42,496 bases of DNA, taken from positions 1-42,496 of the forward strand of contig CAAFPE010000056.1 of the NCBI GenBank assembly GCA_900764755.1, read 5' to 3'. This stretch comes from an uncultured Oscillospiraceae bacterium (GTDB lineage Bacteria; Bacillota; Clostridia; Oscillospirales; Oscillospiraceae). Positions 1 to 8,080 of the stretch are shown one piece after another. Below the pieces are notes generated by a model. The model saw only the letters and a program-made list of their open reading frames with translations, did not search any database and was not told where the DNA came from. The position numbers and the translations under genes were made by a program. Every line of letters begins with the position of its first letter. Within the stretch, counting starts at the first letter, position 1.

Positions 1-112
1 CCGCGCGGCCCCCGCCGCCCCCCCTTTTTCCTTTGTTTTCTCCCGACGCCGCGGGGGGGGGGCCCCCCCCCCCCCCCCGCCAGTTACCGCCGCAGAGATT
101 AGAACCTGAGCG
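1..112. repeat. Low-complexity G/C homopolymer end
   Basis: The first 80 bases are almost pure G/C and T runs, with 10 G (53-62) followed directly by 16 C (63-78). No ribosome binding site or plausible protein is visible. A GC homopolymer junction of this kind is typical of a poorly resolved contig end, so the exact run lengths should not be trusted. Confidence 0.6.
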
Positions 113-380
113 ATCAGGCGCGCCCGTTTGGTCCAGTCGTCCAGGCCGTCTTGATTTTGGAGCGACAGCGGCAGCGTCGCGGATGCGGGGGCAGTCGTTG
201 TCCCTCCCGCGCCTGACAGTGACCAGTCGCCCCCTGGAATTGGGCTCCCGTAAATTCCGGGGGTCCGGGGGTGGCCCCGCTGGAGCCGTGAGGCGACCGC
301 GGGATACCCCCGGCGGCGTTTTGCCTCCTTTGCCGCCGCGGGCAAAGGAGGTCGCCTCGCAGGGCGAAACCCTGCAAGGT

Positions 381-406
381 GCGGCGCGCCGAGTCGTCGC
401 GCCCTA
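381..406 (-). repeat. REP-like palindromic element, variant copy
   Basis: Read on the minus strand, this begins GTAGGGCGCGACG and ends CGGCGCGCCGC. It has the same layout as the GTAGGGGCGG elements at 428-454 and 22161-22189: a GTAGGG head, then a short palindrome. It is a diverged copy, so assignment to the same family is tentative. Confidence 0.4.
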
Positions 407-427
407 CGGACGTCATGGTCCACGAAG

Positions 428-454
428 GGCGGGCGGGGCTGAGACCGCCCCTAC
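428..454 (-). repeat. REP-like palindromic element (GTAGGGGCGG type)
   Basis: The minus strand reads GTAGGGGCGGTCTCAGCC and continues into CCGCCCGCCC, a short stem-loop with GGGGCGG and CCGCCC arms. The same GTAGGGGCGG head recurs at 22161 and 42471. These look like an interspersed extragenic palindrome family. Confidence 0.65.
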
Positions 455-518
455 AACATCTCCGGCAAATCACAGCAAAACCGGACAGCAGGAGGGCAAG
501 CCCCGCCTGTCAGAGCGC

Positions 519-548
519 AAAAACGGAGGCCCATCCGGGCCTCCGTTT
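519..548 (-). terminator. Rho-independent terminator of asp23-fakA
   Basis: A perfect 12-bp stem, AAACGGAGGCCC (521-532) with GGGCCTCCGTTT (537-548), has a 4-nt loop. On the minus strand it is followed by a short T run, and it starts 10 bases past the fakA stop codon. Confidence 0.85.
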
Positions 549-558
549 GCCGCTCCGC

Positions 559-2247
559 TTATTCTGCGGAGATCATATAGTAATAAACAGGCTGTCCGCC
601 GGGCATCACGCTCACCTCTGCGTTGGGGCAGGCGGCAGTAAACCGCTCCGCCGCCTTCTCGGCCTGCTCCTCGGTGACGTCCTCCCCATAAAAAAGGGAG
701 ATGAACTCCGCCTCCTGGAGGGCGTCCGACTTGGCCAGGCGGTCCATCAGGCCGTCCAGGTCCCGGTCAGTGCCAAAGAGCTGGTGCTCCAGCAGGGCCA
801 GGTAATCCCCCTCCTTGATGGCAAAGCCGCCGAAGTCGGAGTCCCGGGCCGCGTATGTGATCTCGGCGGTGCGGACCCGGCCCAGAGCCTCGGTCATCAT
901 CTCGGTCAGCTCTCCCTGCTCCATCTCAGGATCCACCGCCATCATGGCGGCGATGCCCTGGGGCACGGTCTTGGAGGGCAGGACCACCACCTTCTTGTCC
1001 TCACACAGGCGGACACACTGCTCCGCCGCCATGATAATGTTCTTGTTGTTGGGCAGGACAAAGACGATCTCCGCAGGGGTGCGGTCGATCTCTTTCAAAA
1101 TATCCTCAGTGGAGGGGTTCATGGTCTGGCCGCCGGAGATCACTCCGTCCACGCCCAGGTCCTTGAACACGGCCTCCAGCCCCGCACCGGCGCACACGGC
1201 CACATAGCCGTACTTCTTCTCCGGAGCCGCCTTCACCGGCTCCTCCGGCATGGCCGCGCCCCGCTCCAGTTCCTGCTCCACCGCGTCCAGATCGTCGGTG
1301 CTCTGGACGTGTCTCCCGGCCGCCAGATCCTCAGCCTGAGTGCGCATATTTTCGATCTTGGCCAACTCCAGCGTGCCGTACTTCTGGGCCTCGGTGAGGG
1401 CCGCGCCCGGGATGTTGGTATGGACGTGGACCTTGAAGGCCTCGTCGTCCTCCCCGATGACCAGACTGTCGCCGATGCCGTTGAGGTAGGTGCGGAAGGG
1501 CTCCAGGTTCACATGGGGAGAGGGCTTGCGCACGATAAACACCGTGTCAAAAGCGAAGGTGATGTCCTCGGCAGGGATCGCCCCGAAATCGGCCTTCTCC
1601 GCCTGGACGGACTCCTCATCCGCGGGCATCTCCTCGCCCCGCAGCTCATTCAGCATCCCCTGAAGGATCAGCAGGAAGCCCGCGCCGCCGGCGTCCACCA
1701 CACCGGCCTTTTTCAGCACCGGGTTCTGGTTGACCGTGTTGGCCAGGGCCAGCTGGCCCTCCTGAATGGCGGCCTCCAGAACTGCCTCGAAGCAGTTGTC
1801 CTCCCGGGCGGCGCCGGCAGCCCGGGCCGCGGCCAGGCGGGACACGGTGAGGATGGTGCCCTCGGCGGGCTTCATCACCGCCTTATAGGCGGCGGCCACG
1901 CCGAAATCCAGGGCGATGGCCAGATCCCGGCCATCCATGGTCTCCCGCTCCTTGATGGCCTTGGCAAAGCCCCGGAACAGCAGGGACAGGATGACGCCGG
2001 AGTTGCCCCGGGCCCCCCGCAGCAGCGCGGAGGCGGTGGCCTGGGCGGCCCTGCCCACGGTGTCGAAGGACTGCTTCTTCATCTCCGCGGCAGCGGCCCC
2101 GATGGACAGGCTCATGTTGGTGCCCGTGTCGCCGTCCGGGACGGGGAACACGTTCAGATCGTTGATGCGCTGTTTTTCCGCGCGAATGGCGGCGGCGGCG
2201 TGAATGACCATCTGCTGAAAGGCCGCCGCATCAATGGTTTGTCTCAT
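559..2247 (-). CDS. fakA: FakA-like fatty acid kinase catalytic subunit (DAK2/DhaL domain, YloV family)
   Basis: The 562-aa protein is full length for FakA/YloV, the ATP-binding subunit that phosphorylates fatty acids presented by a FakB (DegV-fold) partner for phospholipid synthesis. The N-terminal DhaL domain carries NVFPVPDGDTGTNM (about residues 32-45), the metal/ATP-binding motif of dihydroxyacetone-kinase-type domains, and RGARGNSGV (77-85). The rest matches the FakA middle and C-terminal regions. It follows an Asp23-family gene after 30 bases, the usual pairing in Firmicutes, and both are probably read from the promoter at 2714-2742. No fakB lies in the window. The large open frame on the opposite strand is a GC-rich shadow. 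Confidence 0.9.
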   Translation of the reverse strand: MRQTIDAAAFQQMVIHAAAAIRAEKQRINDLNVFPVPDGDTGTNMSLSIGAAAAEMKKQSFDTVGRAAQATASALLRGARGNSGVILSLLFRGFAKAIKERETMDGRDLAIALDFGVAAAYKAVMKPAEGTILTVSRLAAARAAGAAREDNCFEAVLEAAIQEGQLALANTVNQNPVLKKAGVVDAGGAGFLLILQGMLNELRGEEMPADEESVQAEKADFGAIPAEDITFAFDTVFIVRKPSPHVNLEPFRTYLNGIGDSLVIGEDDEAFKVHVHTNIPGAALTEAQKYGTLELAKIENMRTQAEDLAAGRHVQSTDDLDAVEQELERGAAMPEEPVKAAPEKKYGYVAVCAGAGLEAVFKDLGVDGVISGGQTMNPSTEDILKEIDRTPAEIVFVLPNNKNIIMAAEQCVRLCEDKKVVVLPSKTVPQGIAAMMAVDPEMEQGELTEMMTEALGRVRTAEITYAARDSDFGGFAIKEGDYLALLEHQLFGTDRDLDGLMDRLAKSDALQEAEFISLFYGEDVTEEQAEKAAERFTAACPNAEVSVMPGGQPVYYYMISAE

Positions 2248-2277
2248 ATCGGCCCAAATTCCTTTCTACAAATGTCC

Positions 2278-2625
2278 TTAAAACCGCATGGAGTCCACAC
2301 AGACGTCCACCGATTTTACTTCCACCCCGGTGGTCTTGCTGACCACATAGCGGACCTCGCTCATAATGGAACGGCAGACCGCTACCAGGTTGACTCCATT
2401 CTCCACGATGATGTGCAGCTCGATGGAGACGGTCCCGTCCTCGTTGTAATATACCTTGACGCCCTTCGCCATGGACTCCCGCTTGAGGAGATGGACCAGA
2501 CCGTCGGTTTTGGAGCGGACCGCCATACCCTTTACGCCGTAGCAGTTGGTGGCCGCACAGCCGGTCACGGCGGTGAACACCTCACTGCTGATGCGGATCT
2601 CGCCCAGATCGTTTTGCAGTTTCAT
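2278..2625 (-). CDS. Asp23/Gls24 family envelope stress response protein (YloU-like)
   Basis: This 115-aa protein matches the single-domain Asp23/Gls24 family. It has the N-terminal LGEIRISSEVF segment, a central AVTGCAATNCYGVKGM loop and the C-terminal pattern of V-x-V residues in VEVKSVDVCVDSM. Family members are small cytoplasmic proteins, often membrane-associated and linked to cell-envelope homeostasis. It sits directly upstream of fakA, as yloU does upstream of yloV in Bacillus. The ATG is preceded by a GGAAGGTAA ribosome binding site, and a sigma-A type promoter lies about 90 bases upstream. Confidence 0.9.
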   Translation of the reverse strand: MKLQNDLGEIRISSEVFTAVTGCAATNCYGVKGMAVRSKTDGLVHLLKRESMAKGVKVYYNEDGTVSIELHIIVENGVNLVAVCRSIMSEVRYVVSKTTGVEVKSVDVCVDSMRF

Positions 2626-2713
2626 AAGTCATTACCTTCCTTTCGCTGAGGATAGGGTAGATCACCACAGCAATCAGCGGTTTTCTGCCGCTGAGTGTAT
2701 TGATACAGGTTAT

Positions 2714-2742
2714 ATTGTAGTCTATTTCCCCCGAAATTACAA
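2714..2742 (-). promoter_or_regulatory. Sigma-A promoter for asp23-fakA
   Basis: On the minus strand TTGTAA (-35, 2737-2742) and TACAAT (-10, 2714-2719) are separated by exactly 17 bases, about 90 bases upstream of the Asp23 start codon. Confidence 0.75.
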
Positions 2743-2775
2743 GTAGAATTTCCTCCCCTGCCCCGTTTCAGAGCG

Positions 2776-2813
2776 GAAAACAGCCCCCGTCCGCACAGGC
2801 GGACGGGGGCTGT
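2776..2813 (-). terminator. Rho-independent terminator of the BMP/Nup transporter operon
   Basis: A perfect 15-bp stem (2780-2794 with 2799-2813, loop ACAG) begins 22 bases after the last permease gene. On the minus strand it is followed by TTTTCC. Confidence 0.9.
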
Positions 2814-2835
2814 GGAAATGCAGGGAACAGGAAAC

Positions 2836-3831
2836 TCATCTCTCCTCCCGGAAGTAGTTCAGACCCAGGGCGGCGGGCTGGCCGCTGCCCTTCTGCCGGA
2901 TGGAGGAGACCACCAGCACGATGGCAGTGATCAGGAAGGGGAGCGCCTGGTACAGCTGGGTGGGGACGGCGGCCAGCCAGCCCAGCCCCTCCGGGAAGGC
3001 GGCAGCCAGACTGGAGCCCGACACCCGCAGGGTGTTGAAGAAGCCGAACACGAAGGTGCCCAGCACCGCCAGTGCGGGGTTCCAGTTGGCGAAGATGACC
3101 AGGGCCACCGCGATCCAGCCATAGCCGTTGATCCAGCAGCTGCTGTTGAAGGAACCGGACATATTCAGACCCATATAGTAGCCGCCGATGCCCATGATTC
3201 CGCAGCCAATGCATATATGGATATACTTATACCGCTTTACGTTCACACCCACCGAGTCGGCGGCGCCGGGGTTCTCCCCCACCGCCCGCAGGCGCAGGCC
3301 GGGGGCGCTGCGGCTGAGATACCACCACATGGCAAGGGCGATAACGACCCCCAGATAGACCAGAATATTGTGGTCAAACAGGCCGCGGCCCAGCACCGGG
3401 ATCTGGGACAGGCCGGGAATGGCCAGGTCCATAAACCCGTTCTTGATGTTCTCGTAGTTGTTCATCACCGGCCAGCTGACTGCCTTGACGCCGTTGCCCA
3501 CGAAGAAGTACACACCCAGGCCGAAGGTAGTCAGGGTCAGGCCAGTGATGTTCTGGTTGGCCTGGAGGGATACGGTGAGGGCGGCAAACAGCAGGCCGCA
3601 CAGGGCCCCCATCAGAAAGGCGGTCAGGATCCCGATCCCCAGGCTGTTGGCGTAGCAGCCGACGATATAGCCAAAGATGGCTCCCACAGCCATGATGCCC
3701 TCCACGCCCAGGTTCAGGCTGCCGGACTTCTCCACCATGATCTCCCCCACTGTACCGTAGAGCAGGGGGATATTGTAGACCACGATGTTGTGGATAAAGG
3801 TGGTGATCACCCCAAGCTTATCCATTTCCAT
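2836..3831 (-). CDS. BMP-type ABC transporter permease 2 (NupQ/YufQ-like)
   Basis: This polytopic membrane permease (331 aa from the chosen start) belongs to the branched-chain/BMP permease superfamily. It contains the family segment GTVGEIMVEKSGSLNLGVEG and AVGENPGAADSVG near the coupling loop. I place the start at ATG 3831, not the longer frame at 3951. The upstream 40 residues overlap the preceding permease, and an AGGGGGG ribosome binding site lies 8 bases before ATG 3831. It overlaps the end of the upstream permease by 14 bases, indicating translational coupling. Homologues NupOPQ import nucleosides in Bacillus, and the nearby xpt agrees. The exact substrate is inferred. Confidence 0.9.
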   Translation of the reverse strand: MEMDKLGVITTFIHNIVVYNIPLLYGTVGEIMVEKSGSLNLGVEGIMAVGAIFGYIVGCYANSLGIGILTAFLMGALCGLLFAALTVSLQANQNITGLTLTTFGLGVYFFVGNGVKAVSWPVMNNYENIKNGFMDLAIPGLSQIPVLGRGLFDHNILVYLGVVIALAMWWYLSRSAPGLRLRAVGENPGAADSVGVNVKRYKYIHICIGCGIMGIGGYYMGLNMSGSFNSSCWINGYGWIAVALVIFANWNPALAVLGTFVFGFFNTLRVSGSSLAAAFPEGLGWLAAVPTQLYQALPFLITAIVLVVSSIRQKGSGQPAALGLNYFREER

Positions 3832-4933
3832 TGACACTGCCCCCCTTCTGCGCACGGACGACTTGAAAGCGGATGAAGAAATCAGCGGCCAGCACCAGGA
3901 ACAGGATGGCCCCCTGGAGCATATCCGCAAAGCTGGAGTCCACCTGTGCAAAGGTGGCGGCAGCCACGGTGGAGCCGTGCTGAAGCATGGAGATCAGGGC
4001 GGACACCACAAAGATGATCCCGGTGTTCAGCTGGGCCAGCCAGGCCACGATGACCCCCGTCCAACCCACATCGTCGGTGAAGGCGGTGGATAGGATGCCC
4101 ACCGTCCCCACCTTGAAAGCGGCGGCCAGACCGATGAGGCAGGCCGACAGGAACACAGTGCGCAGGACGATGGCATTCACCTTCATCCCGGCGTAGTGAG
4201 CGGTCCCGGCACTGTCCCCCACCACGGCGATCTCATAGCCGTGCTTGGAGTACTTCAGATAGCAGTAGACCAGCACCCCGATCAGCAGGGCGAGCAGGAC
4301 GCACACATTCAGCCCGAACTTACCGATCATAATTCTGGGGAAGGCCACCTCCTTGCCGAAGTTGAAAAACACCGGCCGGGCGGAGGAGGTGTCCAGGAAA
4401 AAGTTCCACTCCGCCTGGGTCTCCCCCAGGAAGATGAGGAAATACAGGGCCACATAGTTGAGCATCAGGGTCATCAGGGTCTCATTGGTGCCGAACTTCA
4501 CCTTGAGCACCGCGGCCAGAGAGCCGTACAGTCCGGCGGCGGCCATGCCTGCCAGACACATGAGGATCAGGACCACCCCCTGGGGCAGGCCGCCCTTCAG
4601 CTTGAGGGCCACAGCGGCGGCGGCCACCGCCCCCAGGATGAACTGTCCCTCGCCGCCGATGTTCCAGAAGCGCATCTTGAAGGCCAGGGACAGGGCAACC
4701 GAGGTGAGCACCAGGGGGACGAACACCTTCAGATAGTTCTCAAAGGTCTTATAGGCGATCTTATTGCCCACCATACCCATGGTGAACATCCGCTGGTAAT
4801 AGGCAATGGGGTCCACCCCCATGACCAGCAGCAGCAGTCCGCCCAGCACCAGAGCGGCGGCCACTGCGGCCAGATAGAGGCACAGCTTCTTCCAGAAAGG
4901 ACAGCTGTCCCGCTTTACGATATGGAAACGCAT
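3818..4933 (-). CDS. BMP-type ABC transporter permease 1 (NupP/YufP-like)
   Basis: This 371-aa integral membrane permease has a cytoplasmic N-terminus followed by a first helix near residues 16-38 (LCLYLAAVAAALVLGGLLLL). The typical RFWNIGGEGQFILGA segment follows, then GTNETLMTLMLNYVA, both hallmarks of the BMP/branched-chain permease family. It forms the channel heterodimer with the downstream permease. The start codon lies 2 bases after the stop of the ATPase gene and the 3' end overlaps the second permease, a compact operon. The likely role is nucleoside or purine uptake. Confidence 0.9.
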   Translation of the reverse strand: MRFHIVKRDSCPFWKKLCLYLAAVAAALVLGGLLLLVMGVDPIAYYQRMFTMGMVGNKIAYKTFENYLKVFVPLVLTSVALSLAFKMRFWNIGGEGQFILGAVAAAAVALKLKGGLPQGVVLILMCLAGMAAAGLYGSLAAVLKVKFGTNETLMTLMLNYVALYFLIFLGETQAEWNFFLDTSSARPVFFNFGKEVAFPRIMIGKFGLNVCVLLALLIGVLVYCYLKYSKHGYEIAVVGDSAGTAHYAGMKVNAIVLRTVFLSACLIGLAAAFKVGTVGILSTAFTDDVGWTGVIVAWLAQLNTGIIFVVSALISMLQHGSTVAAATFAQVDSSFADMLQGAILFLVLAADFFIRFQVVRAQKGGSVNGNG

Positions 4934-4935
4934 GG

Positions 4936-6555
4936 TCAGTCCTCTCCTTCCTGGCTGCCGCTCTCCTGCTGCTCCAGTTCCAGCAGCTCCTGGGCGCTGA
5001 TGTTGGTGTCCCGGGCAATGCCGGCAGGCTTGTCCTCATACTTATAGGTCAGGTCCAGGGCGCCGGTCATCATCAGGCCCAGCTCCTCCTTGGAGGTCTT
5101 GTGGGCATGGACCACACCCATGACCCTTCCGTGACACAGTACCATGATCTTGTCGCACAGGGCCAGCATCACGTCCAGATCCTCGCCCACGAACAGGATG
5201 CCCACCCCGTCCTTCTTTTGCTGGTTGAGGATGTTGTAAATGGCGTAGGACGAGTTGATGTCCAGGCCCCGGACAGGATAGGCAGTGACGATGACGTTGG
5301 GCCCTGCCTTGATCTCCCGGCCCAGCAGCACCTTCTGCACGTTGCCGCCGGACAGCCGGCGCACCGGCGTCTCAGTGGAAGGAGTGACCACTCCAAGCTG
5401 CTCGATCACCTGCTGGGCGGCGGTCCGGCCGGCCTTCCGGTCTACGAAGGGCCCCTTGGTCTCTCCGTAGTTTTTCAGGATCATATTGTCCGTGATAGAC
5501 ATGGACGGGGCCAGGCCCATACCCAGACGGTCCTCCGGGATGAAGGACATCGAGATGCCCTTTTCCAGAATGGCCTTGGGGGGTAGGCCCACAATGTTGT
5601 CCCCCTTGTGGATCATCAGGCCGGACTGGATGGGGCGCAAACCGGCGATGGCCTCGCACAGCTCCTTCTGGCCGCAGCCGGCGATACCCGCCACACCCAG
5701 GATCTCGCCACCCCGGATGTAGAAGCTCACCTTGTCGATGGCCACCGCACCCTCGTCGTTCTTGATGGTCAGGTCCCGGATCTCCAGCAGTGGCCGGGTC
5801 TTTTCCACCACGGGCCGATCGATGTTCAGGTCGATCTTCCGGCCCACCATCCACTCGGTAAGGGCCTGCTCGTTGGTCTCAGCGGTGTTGACGGTGGTGA
5901 TATACTCGCCCTTGCGCAGGATGGCCACCCGGTCGGAAATGTCCATCACCTCGTTGAGCTTGTGGGTAATGATGATGATGGAGTGTCCGTCCTCCTTCAT
6001 CCTCCGCAGCACAGAGAACAGCTTGTCGATCTCCTGAACGGTGAGCACCGCGGTGGGCTCGTCCAGGATGATAACCTTGGCCCCATAGTACAGCACCTTG
6101 ATGATTTCCAGGGTCTGCTTCTCTGAAACGGCCATATTGGCCACCTTTTTCCGGGGGTCGATGTCAAAGCCGAACCGCTGGGCCATCTCCCGGATCTCGT
6201 CATAGCGGCCCCGGTTCAGGGCAAAGCCCGGCTTCTCCCGGCCCATCCAGATGTTATCTGCGGCGGTGAACACATCCACCAGCTTGAAGTGCTGGTGGAC
6301 CATGCCTATCCCCAGAGCCTTGGCCTCCTGGGGAGACCGGATGGAGACCGGCGCACCGTCCACCAGGATCTCGCCGCTGTCCGGCTGGTAGATGCCGGAC
6401 AGCATATTCATCAGCGTTGTCTTGCCCGAACCGTTTTCCCCCAGCAGGGCCAGGATCTCTCCCTTCCGAAGGGTGAGATTCACGTCCTTATTGGCCACCA
6501 CACTGCCGAAGGTCTTGGTGATGCCCCGCATCTCAATGGCGTATTCCGCCGCCAT
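4936..6555 (-). CDS. BMP-type ABC transporter ATP-binding protein (NupO/YufO-like, duplicated ATPase)
   Basis: This 539-aa protein contains two fused nucleotide-binding domains. The first has a canonical Walker A GENGSGKTT, a non-canonical signature (VSEKQTLEI) and Walker B VIILDEPTAVL. The second has a degenerate Walker A (GIAGCGQKE), a clear LSGGNVQK signature and a degenerate Walker B with the RGLDINS motif. This asymmetry is normal for the NupO/RbsA-type subfamily. It energises import with the two downstream permeases and the upstream substrate-binding lipoprotein. The start has a GGAGGG-type ribosome binding site (AGAGAGGGAG) upstream. A hairpin at 6673-6706 separates it from the binding-protein gene. 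Confidence 0.92.
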   Translation of the reverse strand: MAAEYAIEMRGITKTFGSVVANKDVNLTLRKGEILALLGENGSGKTTLMNMLSGIYQPDSGEILVDGAPVSIRSPQEAKALGIGMVHQHFKLVDVFTAADNIWMGREKPGFALNRGRYDEIREMAQRFGFDIDPRKKVANMAVSEKQTLEIIKVLYYGAKVIILDEPTAVLTVQEIDKLFSVLRRMKEDGHSIIIITHKLNEVMDISDRVAILRKGEYITTVNTAETNEQALTEWMVGRKIDLNIDRPVVEKTRPLLEIRDLTIKNDEGAVAIDKVSFYIRGGEILGVAGIAGCGQKELCEAIAGLRPIQSGLMIHKGDNIVGLPPKAILEKGISMSFIPEDRLGMGLAPSMSITDNMILKNYGETKGPFVDRKAGRTAAQQVIEQLGVVTPSTETPVRRLSGGNVQKVLLGREIKAGPNVIVTAYPVRGLDINSSYAIYNILNQQKKDGVGILFVGEDLDVMLALCDKIMVLCHGRVMGVVHAHKTSKEELGLMMTGALDLTYKYEDKPAGIARDTNISAQELLELEQQESGSQEGED

Positions 6556-6672
6556 GGAACCACGCTCCCTCTCTGGTTTTCATTCTCAGAAGTAATATTT
6601 TATCTTTATATCACTATTTGTATTGTCTCTCCTCCCCGGACCGGCGGTTTTCCGGCCCAGGGAGCAAAGGCC

Positions 6673-6706
6673 AAGACCGGGCCGGCCGGTAGGCCGGCCC
6701 GGTCTT
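6673..6706 (-). terminator. Strong intercistronic hairpin after the BMP lipoprotein gene
   Basis: A perfect 15-bp stem (6673-6687 with 6692-6706, loop GGTA) lies between the binding-protein gene and the ATPase gene. It lacks a good T run on the minus strand. It probably acts as a partial terminator or mRNA stabiliser that yields more binding protein than membrane components. Confidence 0.7.
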
Positions 6707-6737
6707 GCGGGTCATTCAGTCAAGTGCTGTCCTGGGA

Positions 6738-7994
6738 TCAGGCGTTCTTTACGCCCTCCACCAGGTAGTTCATGCTGCCGGTGATGACGCTGTCCTCCAC
6801 GGAGGCGCCGCCGGCGGCCACGATCTCGGTGCCGTCGTTGGTCATCAGGGGGGCGTCCACCTTCTCCACGGCAGCCTTGCCGTCGGCAACAGTGACATTC
6901 AGCTTCACGCCGGAGAACACGTCCCACTCGCCGGAGCCGATCAGGGCCTTGACCTGGTCAATGGCATCCTGAGTACCGGCAGCGCAGTTGTCGCTGAGGG
7001 GGGACACATCCACCATGCCCTCGTTCAGGCCGCCGTAGTAAGCAGGGCCCTTCATGGCGGTGACGAACTGATCCGCAGACTCACAGGACATCGCGGTCTC
7101 GATGGCGTGCTTGTAATACACGTCCCAGTTCCACATCGCAGCGGTCAGGTGGGCCTTGGGGGCGTCGGCAGTCATGTCGGAGTTGTAGCCGCAGCCGAAC
7201 ACACCGGCCTTCTCCGCAGCCAGCTGGGGCTGGGCGGAGTCACAGTGCTGGGCGATGACGCCGCAGCCGTAGCTGTTGATGAGCTCCTCGGCGAAGGCGT
7301 ACTCGTTGACCTCGTCGGTCCAGGTGCCCAGCTCCTTGACGTACACAGTGGCCTCGGGGTTGACAGCCTGGACGCCCAGGGTGAAGCCGTTGATGCCGGA
7401 ACAGGTCTCAGCATACTCAGTGTCGTAAGCGGAGACATAGCCCACATTGTTGTTGCCGGTCTCCAGGCTCTTCAGACCGGCGGCCAGACCGGCCAGATAG
7501 CGGGCCTGATAGATGCGGCCGAAGTAGTTGTTGTAGTTGGTCTCGTTGCTCTTGAAGCCGGTGGCGTGGGAGAAGATCACGTCGGGGTACTCCTCCGCCT
7601 TGACCTCCATCTCATTCAGATAGCCGAAGGAGATGCCGAAGATGATATTACAGCCCTCACCCACCAGGGTGTCCACGGCAGCACCCACCTGGGTGTCATC
7701 CTCGGGGACCTCGTCCACAATAAACAGCTGCTTGTCCACGTCCATGCCCAGGGCCTCCATAGCCTTGGTGATGCCGGCGTGGTGGGCATAGGTATAGCCG
7801 GCGGTGTCGCTCTTCTTGTTGATGTAAATGGCGCCCACCTTAAAGTCGGACGCGTTCACATTGCTGGCGGAGCCAGCGCTCTGAGAGCCGGTGCTGGCAG
7901 CGGAACCGGCGCTGCCGGCGTCCCCGCCGCCACAGGCGGTGAGGCCCAGAGTCATGGCTGCAGCCATGACCAGTGCGAGAATCTTTTTCTTCAT
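6738..7994 (-). CDS. BMP family ABC transporter substrate-binding lipoprotein
   Basis: The 418-aa protein starts with a lipoprotein signal peptide (MKKKILALVM, lipobox LTAC, lipidated Cys21), followed by a Gly/Ser/Ala-rich linker. The mature part is the BMP (basic membrane protein / PnrA-like) fold that binds nucleosides in characterised members; motifs include GAIYINKKSDTAGYT and VGYVSAYDTEYAETCSGINGF. I place the start at ATG 7994, not at 8027, because GGAGG lies 9 bases upstream and the signal peptide begins there. It heads the importer gene set and lies downstream of xpt. Substrate specificity for a nucleoside is inferred from the family and this context. Confidence 0.92.
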   Translation of the reverse strand: MKKKILALVMAAAMTLGLTACGGGDAGSAGSAASTGSQSAGSASNVNASDFKVGAIYINKKSDTAGYTYAHHAGITKAMEALGMDVDKQLFIVDEVPEDDTQVGAAVDTLVGEGCNIIFGISFGYLNEMEVKAEEYPDVIFSHATGFKSNETNYNNYFGRIYQARYLAGLAAGLKSLETGNNNVGYVSAYDTEYAETCSGINGFTLGVQAVNPEATVYVKELGTWTDEVNEYAFAEELINSYGCGVIAQHCDSAQPQLAAEKAGVFGCGYNSDMTADAPKAHLTAAMWNWDVYYKHAIETAMSCESADQFVTAMKGPAYYGGLNEGMVDVSPLSDNCAAGTQDAIDQVKALIGSGEWDVFSGVKLNVTVADGKAAVEKVDAPLMTNDGTEIVAAGGASVEDSVITGSMNYLVEGVKNA

Positions 7995-8037
7995 GCAAAG
8001 TTCCTCCTTCTGAATCGTTCGTTTCATCCTTACTTCT

Positions 8038-8058
8038 ATTAAAACCGCCTGGGGCGGT
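8038..8058 (-). terminator. Weak terminator between xpt and the BMP gene
   Basis: ACCGCC (8044-8049) and GGCGGT (8053-8058) form a 6-bp stem with a 3-nt loop. On the minus strand it is followed by TTTTAAT. It may allow read-through from xpt into the transporter genes. Confidence 0.6.
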
Positions 8059-8080
8059 CTTAATCCCTCTCAGCGCGGGC

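Larger units (their letters stand above)
113..518. other. Non-coding spacer with hairpins beyond fakA
   Basis: No gene is supported here. The stretch holds two perfect hairpins: CCTCCTTTGCC (324-334) with GGCAAAGGAGG (341-351), and GCAGGG (359-364) with CCCTGC (370-375). Two REP-like elements (381-406, 428-454) follow. On the minus strand an open frame with protein-like composition runs from about 300 to the window edge (it contains LQNQDGLDDW), but it passes into the G/C homopolymer and I do not recognise it. It could be the remnant of a gene cut by the window end. Confidence 0.4.

Noticed and set aside
379..2649. 756-aa open frame on the plus strand opposite fakA and asp23
   Set aside because: It has no ribosome binding site, its composition is low-complexity His/Gly/Leu/Gln, and it mirrors two well-recognised genes. 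It is a GC-rich antisense shadow.
6705..8042. 445-aa open frame opposite the BMP lipoprotein gene
   Set aside because: Its composition is antisense-shadow (Gly/His/Val/Leu-rich) and the minus-strand gene has clear family motifs and a signal peptide.
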